Shown here piece after piece: positions 1 through 11,365 of a DNA stretch of 64,000 nucleotides; position 1 is the stretch's first letter, and the number at the start of each line of letters is the position of its first letter. Below the pieces are notes generated by a model, which had not been told where the DNA came from, searched no databases, and worked only from the letters and a program-made list of their open reading frames with translations. The stretch is from positions 41,844,370-41,908,369 of the forward strand of contig NC_091939.1 of NCBI RefSeq assembly GCF_041260155.1, written 5' to 3'. The position numbers and the translations under genes are program-made. The DNA is from Ptychodera flava (lineage: Eukaryota; Hemichordata; Enteropneusta; Ptychoderidae).

Positions 1-29
1 GTCTTATTTCCCGCCTTTTCTATTAACAG

Positions 30-1274
30 AATAAAATGTTGGACCTTATTTTGCACTTGAATACCGCATGCTCAGACCGAGACGAGACGTTACAAGCCAT
101 CATCCATCCACTCAAGTGGATATTTCTAGAATGCCTCGGTTTCTTCTCCTTTTTCGGGGTTCTACTTTTGCAGGTAAGTGTCACGCAAGATACAAATGAA
201 AGTCAACAATGCAGTAACAACAATGTAGTATTTGATTTATCAGTGCAGGAACAGTGAATCAATAAATAAAACATCGGCTATCAGTAGTTCTCACAGAAAA
301 CGCTCTTTTCACATACACATAATCCTGCTTATAATTTTAAGCATAGAATGTATGCAGTATTTTCTGACTCTTGAACCGATGAGATTTCGTGTAGAGTACC
401 CGATTGTGATAGTTGTAGAAACCCATTGCACGATGCATGATTTTTTTATGCATACGAATGTGTGCGTGTCAGTGTTCTTTTTTGATGAAAGGTACAGATA
501 TGAGTATACTATCTATGTATTTTCTTCTACAACACAGGCAGAATCTCACAGTATGAAGTTAGCCATGTGTATCATCACAGTTTTCTCGATTTCTCTGCTC
601 TGTTACGTGGTGGCGGACTTTGATTCGCCGTTTAATGGGTTCTTCAAGGTAAGATGCAACTTCGGATATTGAAAACTTGTAAAAAAACAAATCTTGTTCG
701 ATTTCTAGATTGGGACAAATTTTACACTGGTCGAATATTCCGCTTAGGTAGAACGTTGTCTGGAAGAATACTATAAGCTTGTTATCTCTTTATTGATTTT
801 GATCGGTCTGACAGTAAATCCAAAGAGACGGGTTGACAGTAAATCCAAAGAGATGTATCGCAAAAGGTGTCTTTGCTCGGCCCTTGATTAAAAGGAAGCG
901 TATATAAATTTGTCAGAGCACGCGCAGACATCATTGCAATCCATTGAAGGATATGCCATGATGTTGAAGGATATTTGATGATGTTGAAGGATATGTCATA
1001 ATGTTAAATGGCGAAAGTGATAAATTTCAATTACAAAGAATGCAGTTGAAAGAGTATCTTATCTTGAAAACTTGTGTTTTGCGTGCCTTGCCATGTATAG
1101 GTGAACGTGACGGCTCTTATAGAGGTGGTTGATAAGGCAGAAGATATGTACCTGTTGACATTGGACGGGAAAGATCCGTACCAGATGAGAGCTAGACAAT
1201 TATCCAACAACTCATCCCTGAATAACGTGGGCATGAATATTGATGACGAAGAAGACGATACAGTCGTTGCGTAA
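30..1274 (+). CDS. DUF4239 (bestrophin-like) membrane protein, gene A, last three exons (5' truncated by window edge)
   Basis: Three phase-0 exons are visible: 30-173, 538-648 and 1101-1274 (stop TAA 1272-1274), each flanked by AG and GTAAG-type junctions. The first encodes a transmembrane helix (PLKWIFLECLGFFSFFGVLL). The second encodes another helix followed by DFDSPFNGFFK. The third encodes an amphipathic stretch (ALIEVVDKAEDMYLL) and an acidic tail. The layout 'helix, short loop, helix, D-x-PF-x-G, then V-x-x-x-AL' is the C-terminal half of the bacterial/plant DUF4239 (PF14023, bestrophin-like) family. The family is thought to be a multi-pass membrane, possibly channel-like, protein; its function in animals is not established. 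The reading frame is intact here. Upstream exons lie outside the window. A nearly identical paralogue follows at 6743-14556. The family call rests on the fuller match of gene B. Confidence 0.7.
811..1006. repeat. Short imperfect direct repeats in gene A intron
   Basis: Two copies of GACAGTAAATCCAAAGAGA, about 25 bases apart, are followed by three imperfect copies of a ~24-base unit containing GTTGAAGGATAT. Both lie in the intron between the last two exons of gene A. No function is suggested. Confidence 0.5.
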
Positions 1275-1471
1275 TTGATTGGATCACGTGACATTCTTGC
1301 TAGATTTTCCTTCCTGCTCATTTTATCGGCTCACCTTCTCGCATTGAATAAGTTCACTACAATGATTACTTCGAGAGGAAAGTTGACTTTCAAGACCAGG
1401 AATTATTTCAGTCACTGACACTTGGGCATTATCTTATGTATTTACAACTTCAATTTTTTTAAGAGAAATGT

Positions 1472-1477
1472 AATAAA
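1472..1477 (+). terminator. Polyadenylation signal of DUF4239 gene A
   Basis: A canonical AATAAA lies about 200 bases after the gene A stop codon, in AT-rich sequence. It is the first such hexamer after the stop, which makes it the likely cleavage/polyadenylation signal. Confidence 0.5.
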
Positions 1478-2357
1478 ACAGGAATATTTGAAATGAATGT
1501 AAATTTTATTTTTTTGCTCAAAATCGATGCGTCCAGAAATGGACTTGCACCGAATAAGAACCCAGAGAGATAATCGTCTCTAATCATAGAGAGGTAAAAT
1601 TTAACAGATAAACAAAATTCGAAAACCAAAATGACAGATATGGATTAGAGTATCACACACGCAAAACTGTCTAAAACAATTATGCCACGATTAGGGAAAG
1701 TCATTTTTACATGTCTTTGTATACGCAGGGCAATTTGCGACAGTTAAAAGAAATTGTGTGAAAATGGGCTAAATTTTGAACTGGCATGCCGGTCTTTGAA
1801 AGTACTAGTACATGTATTTTTCGTACTTTCATTGGCTACAAAAAATTAATACATGGTCGTTTTGTTTACTCCGATATGTACGGCAAACCCGTATATCTAC
1901 CACATATCTTCCAATTATTCACATTTTCATTCACTTGATTATGGTGCAGTGAAAGAGCATGAGACAGTCTAGCTTCCTTAATTTGATACTTTACGGTTTC
2001 ACAGAGGTGAGTAACTCCTCGCTGTAATTATACCTAGAATATCGCTTTCAGCGAAAAAACCCTAGTCGAGTACACTATGACAACAACAAATTATGAAGTA
2101 TACACCAGAATGTATAGACCAAAAACCATCATAACATTTTGTTGACTTTCAAACTGTAAGTATAACTGGTATCCACCTTATATCAATATAATCCTGACAC
2201 GTAACTTACATGGAGATCAAGAAACATTTGTTTTAGTGGGTTAAACCCAGTCTTGCGAGCCGGAGTTTTATATATATCCGCATCACGCATGGTAACGCGT
2301 GTATAGCTGTTACTGTAAAGAGGCCCGTGGTTTACGACAATGGGTCAAACTCATCGT

Positions 2358-2412
2358 CGTTATCATCATCATCATCATCATCATCATCACCACCACCACA
2401 ATAATCATCATC
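2358..2412. repeat. (ATC)n/(ACC)n microsatellite
   Basis: A run of ATC triplets passes into CAC and then interrupted ATC units. The apparent Ile/Thr-rich frame across it is only a product of the repeat. Confidence 0.8.
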
Positions 2413-3494
2413 ATTATTATGAATAGTGCTATCAAAATCGGTTTTTATGTGCTAAGTAATGGCTCCCCTCTTTTCACTTATTTCAAAAGCTTAGACCCGT
2501 TTTCCTGAATTTTAACTCTTGGAGGAAAATGTCGTTATCCGAAATAAAACCATTATCTACGTTATGTTACACGAGGGCTATAATTTCCCCACTCTCGTTT
2601 TTACTGACAGTCTTTCTTTTATCGCTTTGTTTTAGTAAATCTCGTGTTGTTTCTGTACGAATTCTCTCTTCTTTATCTTTCATGAAGTGAGCAGCACCCA
2701 TCCCTTGTATTTTCAGTTTATCACCAATCAAATTTGTTTATATTTCCAGTATTTGTTTAGTCAGCTCTTCACTTTGAGTCAAACACTCAGTTAAGGTAGA
2801 ATGCGCCGCTGGGACATATATGTGGACTTTCAAACTTTTACAATATGTTTTTAGCCTACCACTTGCGGGAGATCATTTTGAAGTGTATGGATTAAATAAA
2901 GTTTCATCGCCTTAATTTGTTAAAATTGGAAAATTTTATTTTCCTCCATAGATAGAAAACAGGATGTCGATTATTTCGAATTTCAAATATCAGTAAATAT
3001 TGAGCAATTTGTTTCTCTGGAATCAAATATTGCCTGTTGACCCCTGAATTTTTGTTCTTGATTTTTAGAGAGAGAATGGTTGAAAGTTTGCCCGAAGAAA
3101 GTTTGAGCACAAGTTGAAGTCTTTCATATTCGAGGCGCGAACTATACCTTTATTGTATATCATACACTAGCCAATACTTGTTTTTCCCATATTTGGTATA
3201 ACACTGATCAATACTAGTTAAATGAGAGGGCAGTAGCAACATCTTCCACTGAACTGTTTTTGTAGTTGTGCTGTAATTAAACAAGTATGTCTTATTGCCT
3301 CTAGATGTAATATTACTATGCCCTCTAATTAAATATTCAAGTCATCTTGTATAACTCCGCCCCCCCCCCCCACCCAGTCAGGGAGGGGATTGGAGGTAAG
3401 TGTACTTCCTGCTAATTCATGCAATTTTGAAAGCACCAATGCCTGGTTATTTTTTCCAAGCCATAAGAAAGAATTTATGTGTAAATTTGCAAAA

Positions 3495-3495
<1 letters not shown>

Positions 3496-3555
<60 letters not shown>

Positions 3556-3600
3556 GTCTGTCTCTCTGTCTGTCTGTCTCTGTCTGCCTGTCTGTCTGTC
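3496..3600. repeat. (CTAT)n-(CTGT)n compound microsatellite
   Basis: About fifteen CTAT units are followed by CTGT-type units. The repeat creates overlapping Ser/Ile/Tyr/Leu-rich frames that should not be taken as genes. Confidence 0.9.
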
Positions 3601-4661
3601 TGTTTGCCGTCCGCCCGGACAAACAGAACAATCTGCAAATGTCATGAAAAGTAACAATTTAAGGAGCTATAAGGACCATCAGATTTTTTAAAATATGTGA
3701 GCAAAAGGTAAAAGGATAATGCTATTGATGACGTTTGCTATTATCAATTCAGAAAGCTTCTGGAGGTATACCTCCTACGGAATAAAGTAAAATTGCTTCT
3801 CTGGTTTTTCCAAGGAACAGTATACTTTTGATGACAGGTCAGCATAAAAGTTACCCATTCCTCTCCTCTTTATAATATTTGAAGTGATCGGTAAGTTCGT
3901 CCTGCTGAAGCTATGAACAATAGTAAAAATGAGTATTTGTCAATATTCAGAAATGTAGGCTTCCTGCGTTTATGTTAACCTGACCATAGACACTTTTTTG
4001 TCCTTGTATGTGACCTAACGTTTCGTGCACGCCTACCTACATTCTAGGAAGAATGTTTAATCTCTCGTATTTGTGTCACTATTCTGTCGTTTGCTTCATA
4101 CGAAACAGGTCATCAACACATTTAACTGTTACTTTGTTGAAATTACATAGCTGCACGAGCTTATGGGCTCAGTCCTATTGTGAAGTTAAAAGTGTTGTCA
4201 CTTTTCTATCATTTGTTTCCTTTGAAACAGAAAGTCACTGTGTGTCAATTTTCTCCCTCAGACGTGACGTGCTGGTTAACCTGAAGCCCCCTGGCGTGTG
4301 ATAATCGAACGTACCCACGGGCTCGAGAGTTTTGGGTGGAATTCGATATAATCTTCGAAAAAAGAAAGGAAATGCGCGTTTGAAGTGTCAATCGTTCGAA
4401 TCTGTAATCCAGTTCGAGTTGTGTTACAAGATCACACGTTACTTTGAAATGATGCCTCAACTGGATGATACCAGAATTTAACATCATGAATGGATCGTCT
4501 GTCTGAGTAAACTCTTACGATGTCATAGAAATGATCTGGATCCTGCGAATCGTGTGCGGATAAAACTTGTTTTCATATTCAATACAGCAAATGATGTAAC
4601 CATCGTTTGAAATAATGTGTGCTGTTTTATCGTACGTGGGTAACCTTGTGGCAGAAGAATG

Positions 4662-4662
<1 letters not shown>

Positions 4663-4735
<73 letters not shown>
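4663..4735. repeat. (CT)n microsatellite acting as polypyrimidine tract
   Basis: About 35 uninterrupted CT dinucleotides end in CTCAG, nine bases before the start codon at 4744. The tract looks like an expanded polypyrimidine tract of a 3' splice site, placing the start of the first coding exon at 4736. On the other strand it gives a meaningless Arg-Glu frame. Confidence 0.8.
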
Positions 4736-4738
<3 letters not shown>

Positions 4739-4743
4739 AAAAG

Positions 4744-5682
4744 ATGTTCAACATGTTCATGAAGATAGGTTGCATCCTTATTTTTGCTACAGCAGTGTTG
4801 GCAGTCAGCAAGCCGACATCTGAAGCCACCGTGACAGCAGAGCGTTCGTCGGCAGAGCCTTTTTCCGATGCTGTTGAGCCAACAACGACCGGAGAAAAGG
4901 AAAGAGCAACAGTTGCTGAAATCGTCACTCCGCCATTCGTACTCATAGCGATCATAATCTCTGGTAATTTCTGCCACCTTCTACCTATCTCATCTGCCTG
5001 GTTTAGTCTAACCTTACATTTGTCAAGGGCAGGGTTGTCTCTTTACTACCAACGCATTGTGAACTTTCAAGTATCACTTCAGAAAAAATAAAGTGTATCT
5101 GGACCCTAGCCTGACATAATAGCACTTTGATGAATATTGATAATTATGATATTCAAACTTTCAACACTGACTTATTAAGCTCGGAGTTGTAACTAAGTGT
5201 CTCAGGATAGAATATCAGCAAGCCACCCTAATACTCAGTTAAATAACGCTTTTGATACATAAGCCCTTTATTTCGATGTATACATTCCCAGGACAAATTT
5301 AATTTAATGAATTTTGGAAGGCGATGATCTATAAATCTAAATTACAATGTGATTACATTGTTCACGTTTTGTACTGTCTTGGACGTTGAAAGTCTGTTCG
5401 GAAACATGCCAAAATCCTCCCTTGTGCGACTTTTTTGTTTCAGGGCTTGGAGTTTTAATGGCATCTTCAAAATTACGACGCAGGACAAAGCGTATCGAAC
5501 GCAGAGTGCATCAGCAATTTCTTAATCGGAAAAGCGTTAAAAGTTTCATTTGCCTCCAAAATTCAGTTCGGTCAACCGAAAATGGAAAGTCGGGCCAAAC
5601 ATCAGTGGACGCAATAAAACTGAAAATCATGGATATGCAAGCATGTAAGTTTTTGGATTTTGACCGAATTCCAGGCAGGTAA
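4744..5682 (+). CDS. Small type I single-pass membrane protein, two coding exons, unrecognised family
   Basis: Exons 4744-4963 and 5444-5682 join in phase 1 (donor CTG|GTAATT; acceptor TTTGTTTCAG) to give about 152 residues. A cleavable signal peptide (MFKx-type start, hydrophobic GCILIFATAVLAV) is followed by a ~45-residue Thr/Ser/Glu-rich stalk. One transmembrane helix is created across the splice junction (FVLIAIIISG plus LGVLM), then a strongly basic stop-transfer segment (KLRRRTKRIERR) and a ~65-residue cytoplasmic tail. That topology and the in-phase helix support a real gene. I do not recognise the family. A consensus donor GTAAGT at 5645 inside exon 2 could splice out the last 12 codons. 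It leaves phase 1, compatible with a weak acceptor at 6756 in the first exon of the DUF4239 gene, so a longer transcript cannot be excluded. The start is the first ATG after the acceptor. Confidence 0.55.
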
Positions 5683-5756
5683 CTCTGAAAAGTAACCTGC
5701 TGAAATAACACAGTATCAACCCTAATATGCCTCGCGTGATTCATATTACGTCACTT

Positions 5757-6740
5757 CTATTTTTATTTTATTTTATTTTATTTATTTTATTTATTCAGAT
5801 CCACAGGCGAAAGGCCCACTTATAGGTCTGACAATAAGAGCAAGGATAAAAATCTGATACAAACATACACGTATACGAACCTATTACACACAAACATTAT
5901 CTGTACAAAATGTCTTTGATGGCCGACGAAAGGCAGACCTAGTAGTAAAATGTCAACAGTATTATATTTACATACTAAATCATTATAAGCGGACATGGAT
6001 CTTGGGAAAAAGGAATACTTCCTAACGTTTAGCCGATATCTCGCGGGTTTTAAAGACTCAGAGTGACGAAGTGTCCTCATTGGAAAGTTGTAATTAACCT
6101 GTTCTACAAGATAGGGTGAGTCGACCTCGGAATGAACGCACTTGTGTAAAAAGTTAAGATCAGCGGCCTTGCGACGAGAGAATAGCTGGGGGAGGTGAAA
6201 ATATTTACATGTCTGTTCATATTGTTCTGAAACATAGGGAATGCTTTGTTTAAAACAGAGAAATTTAATAAATTTTAACTGAACAGTTTCCAGTCTTTCG
6301 ACGAGATATTTTTGGTTCGGAGACCAAACAGTGGAAGCATATTCAAGATTTGATCGAACTAAGGAAATGTACAAAGTCCGCAAAGCCTGTATATTGGTGA
6401 AAGATTTACAGGTGCGCTTAAGAAAACCTAGCATTTTGTAAGATTTACTGATAATGGAGTTAATATGAGTTTTAAAGTTTAAATCGGATGTCAGGGTTAT
6501 ACCTAAATATTTAACTGAAGACACCCGTTGTAGCATAGAGCCGTTCAGTGAATAATCAGCGACTATTTTGTTTCTTTTGTTGGTGAATGATATAATACAG
6601 CATTTAGAAACATTAAGATTCAGTTTCCATTTTGCACACCAATTCGAAATATTGTTCAAATCTTGCTGAAGAAATATACAGTCATCAGCTGAGTCAAGAC
6701 ATTTGAACATTTTGTATCGTCTGCATAAATAGACAAGTCG
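5757..6740 (-). mobile_element. 5'-truncated non-LTR retrotransposon (LINE) reverse transcriptase fragment
   Basis: On the minus strand the fragment begins inside the reverse transcriptase catalytic motif (YADDTK near 6735-6717). A one-base deletion follows, and then an open frame of about 296 codons (6710-5820) covers the RT palm/thumb and C-terminal region: NWCAKWKLNLNVSKC, KYLGITLTSDLNF, LRTLYISLVRSNLEYAS and VWSP. Those motifs are typical of the CR1/Jockey-like non-LTR groups. The 3' end (5757-5800) is an (AAAT)n/(AAAAT)n tail after a TGAATAAA end. The copy is dead: no endonuclease, a frameshift, and a degraded C-terminus. It lies between two genes and its broken 5' end is within about 10 bases of the DUF4239 gene B start codon. 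Confidence 0.85.
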
Positions 6741-6742
6741 TT

Positions 6743-9700
6743 ATGATCGTGATCTCAGTCGTTATGATAATTATTTCCACCCACTGCCAATCGGAAAGGT
6801 CACTGTTAGATTTAACCAACCCGATCAAAGCTCTACCGTATCTGCCTCGGGAAGGCAGTTACTTCGTATACTCTGCTTTTGGTAACTATGGACTCAATGA
6901 TATTCACGGTGAAGTATGGAGATGAAAATATCGACAGTGTTACATGGAAAGATATCGATGCAAATTGATGTAGTTTCAAAAGTTATCCTACCCAAATATA
7001 CTTTGTTTACTAGAATTATCTTATCCCAACAATGGTATCTTTACGAACAAGTTAACATAAATAAATGTATCGAGATATTATTCATCGATCAGAAGATAAG
7101 CAGTGGACATGTTTCGAACCTGAGCGTGCACTCTGCGCATGACTGTGAAATGGACATACAGCCAATACACTGTTCTTTATAGAAACTCAGAAAATGCAAA
7201 GTATAAGTTGGACAAATCCACATATATTAAACGAGAAGTGTCAACCTTGTATACTCATGTAAGATCGATTTATAAAGTACTAGCGACGCACTTGTTTTTG
7301 TGTGACCTTCCAAGTGAAAATCAGTGCTTGGCCAGTGTAGATGAAGGTAGATTTAATTCCTTTAATCCGGGTTATTAGATCTACATAGACTAAATGAAAC
7401 TGTACCGGCGAGAATTGAGTATAAAACAGAAAGAACGGTCAATGTGATGAAATAATACAATGGTCTTACATGTAAGAATACAAAACAGAAACAAGTCACA
7501 CAGCTAGGCTATGTGTGCCAACTGAACGTAAACATCGCTTTTATAACTGATATATGATTTGAACGAAGGCTGCCGTCGGAACTCCGAGTGACGACTTCTT
7601 GTTTACAATCAATGTATTTCATGCATTATATCTAGAATGCATCACGTCAACATAACTGCAACATTTTTTTACGATATCCATTGTTAACAAACATGCTTTA
7701 ACTTTCAGTCCCTGGCAACCTTTGAATTGAGTTCGACGATACCCTCCCTTTAACTGATATTTAATTTTAACTGATGTATGATTTTCCTCTCAGTTTTTGC
7801 AGAAAGTGACATCGACGCGATCGATAGTTTGTATTCTTTCTTCAACCAACCCGTGCCTCTGATCATCATTGCACTTCCCGCCTTAATATCTCTGGCTTTT
7901 TGTCCGCTGGTTTTGTTTATGTATAAACCTATGGTCGAATTCTTCTGGCCGGCAAGTTTATTTCCGAGCGGGCCACCGAACATCAACGAAGCGATATGTA
8001 AGTTGATCATACACGGCAAAAGTGTAAATTGATGCACAGTGCAAAATGCAGACAGATGTAAACGAAAACAAGAGTTTTGAACATCTTCTTCAAAAGTTGA
8101 CAGAAATGTTATTAAAAAATTGCAATTCATTGTTTTATGAGTTACCTATGTTACTATATTTCGATGATGGTAAATCGGCATTACATATTACGTGCAATGC
8201 AGTTGTGTAGAAGGTAATGCTTGGCATCATATACCCATGCACATTGTATTTTCAAACGAATGGTATAGCTTTATTGAGCATTTTAAAGGCAAAAGTTAAA
8301 CACGTTCAGTTTCTTCTGTTATTTCAATGAACACAACAGAATTTGAAACTTGCTTGTGTATTTGGATCAATTTTAAAGGGTGTGGCTAATCTTGTTTTGA
8401 AATGTATCGCTTGAATGAGTATTTGGCGTACAAACGTCCACAAAACGGGTAAAGTAACCCTATTATCATTGTGTATCCAATGCAAATATATTGGGGAAAG
8501 CAGGTGTCCTTTTTCATGTTGACCGTGTTCAAACTTTCGTCTTGTTTTCCAGCATGTTTCTTGGCGCCAGCTGGTCTTGTGTATGCGTAAGTAGGCTACA
8601 ACATTCCATTTACGGGTTGTGTGTACAAACTGTCTCTTTTAAGAGATACACAAAAAATATAATCGCAGTTTATACCCCGAGCTTTCAATGATTGTCCGTA
8701 AACTAGTGTTTCACTCAGGTTTTCGAAGTTTTGACCTAAGATTTTCCTCTTATTTCATACGGGAGGCGGGATACATGCCGAAGTTCAGTCGACATGTTGA
8801 TACACCGTACCTAGCGTGCTCTGTACGTATATACTTCTGTAGATAGACGGCGCTTTTTTACAGACGTCGTTTGTCCTCGATTCGACATATGTGATATCAG
8901 TGGACAATTCTATAGTCAATAAATATGTTTGCACCTTGCATAGCTGACGGTAAACAACGTGTAACGTTAATATTTACACTTATTCCCTTGGCAGGACGTC
9001 TTTCGGGTTCTCCTTCCAGGGAGCCATGCAGAAACAGCGTGCACTGTTGAACAACATATCGCTAGAAGTTGCCCTCCTAGACCAAGTAATAATCCTCGCA
9101 TCGAATCTGAATAATGCCACCTGCAAGGAACGACTACAGGTAATGCTGAGTTGGCATGTCTGCACAATTTACGGGTATAAATGGTGTTCTGTTCATTGGA
9201 TCAGGGTGATATTATTTGTTATTCTTTTCACACCAAACATTTGTGGCCCTAAGTCTATTTGCCGATAAGAACTGCAACTCAGATTCATTAAAAATCAGCA
9301 TCTACGCTGAATAAAGATCAGTTCGGAATGCATGTTGGAAACACGAACGACTGATATCCTCAAGTAAAGGTACTAGCTAGAACCTTGTAAAAAACTAGTG
9401 AAATACAAAACGCGATTTCGAAGTATACCCATACACATCCAGCTGTGCTGAGGTAATTGATCGAAGATCGAAAAATGAAATACAACTTAAGCGAGGTACT
9501 TTGTGTAGGTTCATCACAGTACTTTCATCATGGTAGAGTAGAGTAACCTCACTATCGAATTTACACTATGTGTTCTCCACACGCCGTCTGCAGATTTACC
9601 GAATCATCAAGGAGGAAGCAGTGTCCATAATTCTGCAGATTCAGGGAAAAGTCAAGTACAGTTCTAATGACTATAAATCTGACAGATCCAGTGGACAGGT

Positions 9701-11306
9701 TTGGAAGGTACGCCTCTTAGTTTTCCCTGTTATGTTATTCGTTTATGGATATCGTTTCCCGGGAACACAATATATAGGAACAGTAGACAGGGAAAGACGA
9801 TTCATGGATCTGAATATTGATGGGATAAATGACTTATAAGCAAAACACCAAAATGCTTATTTGAAGTATATATGAAGATATGCTAAATCCTCTCCGGTCT
9901 CAACTGCCGTACATAGTGATTCATGTATTTACTCTGAAAGTGTAGTCTCAGAAGTTAGCGGTCGTTTTGTCGGCGAAAAGCGGATTTTATGTGTTTACCA
10001 ATAGAATAACTGAGGTTGCATTGAGTTCCGAATTCGAAAGAGACATTTTACTTCTGTTCGCGCCGCCTCCATCATATGCACAGTAGGCATAGTAAGTTGC
10101 ACCGTAGCTGAGGGGATTGCACACATCATAGCAATGTCGGCAAGACAATGATTCTTATGAGGAGCCTTCTTCTTATATCACTTGTGAATCTCTTGTCAAA
10201 TAGACATTGCATTTATAGTCTGAAGTTTTCATTTAACTAGTGTTAATTTTCATCATTTTCATAAGTATGCATCAATATTGACTAAGGATCTTCAAAATGT
10301 GTATAGGTTCACGCTGTGTACAATACATAAAATGATTTAAAGTTTTCAAAGTAAAAGAAGTGCCCTCTCGTATCGAATGTATTTGTCCAGGTCGAGTGTT
10401 AGTTTAGGCAGTGTGCGCGTGCTGTTCTGACTTTAATTTCTGTTAGTGGCTTTATTTCAAACAAATACACATCTTAATGTTTCAGCTATGTTGATATTTA
10501 CTCTATGTATGTATTCGTAACAAACAAACAAACAAACAAACAAACAAAGCAAGAAAATATCGGAGACTGAGTTCCCTATGTTCAGACCTATGTATACTCC
10601 TCTATATCTGTCCAATTGTTCATACTTTGTCACGTAGTAATTCCCGGGACCCTTAGCTATACCGGCACTAATACCATCATGACGTATATGTCCTAAAATC
10701 TACATTTGGTTTTCTTTTTGGGTAGCCAAGGTAAAAGTAGAAAGTCACTGATTGAACTACTGATGTTCATGAAAATAATATTATCGATGTGGCGATGTGG
10801 TGGTCATAGATACGTGAAATAATATTCAGTTCGAATTCATTGCTGTTCACAGATATTGACGCTACTTCACAGGGCAACAACCAGAGACCGTCGCTGGAAT
10901 ATGGATCAAATCATAATGGTAGGCAGGTTTCATCACGATTAATGATGTAAATGGAACGGCTAAGTCAAAATTGTCGATGTTTGTGAATGTGTGAAGATTC
11001 GCGATTGATGGTCTCAATAAAAAAACTTGTTAAAAATAGATTGGTGATTAATCAGACATGAAGCATTAGTGCAGAATTATACTCCTTTTTCTTTCCACCA
11101 GGCTAAAATGTTGGCTCACATTAATGCAATTGAATACCGCATGCTCAGACCGAGACGAGACGTTACAAGCCATCATCCATCCACTCAAGTGGATATTTCT
11201 AGAATGCCTCGGTTTCTTCTCCTTTTTCGGGGTTCTACTCTTGCAGGTAAGTGTCAAAGCGAAGACGGGGACCTGAGGGCAACCGTTGCCGTCACAAAAT
11301 TACTTC

Positions 11307-11365
<59 letters not shown>

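Larger units (their letters stand above)
1480..4662. other. Intergenic stretch without a recognisable gene
   Basis: Open frames here are short and none has splice context or family resemblance. The stretch is AT-rich and contains an (ATC)n tract near 2358-2412, a poly-C run near 3360-3370 and a (CTAT)n/(CTGT)n tract at 3496-3600. A non-coding first exon of the small membrane-protein gene may lie here, because that gene's first coding exon begins with a splice acceptor. Confidence 0.5.

Noticed and set aside
4515..4955. Minus-strand frame with a long Arg-Glu repeat
   Set aside because: Antisense of the (CT)n tract and of the small membrane-protein exon; no independent support.
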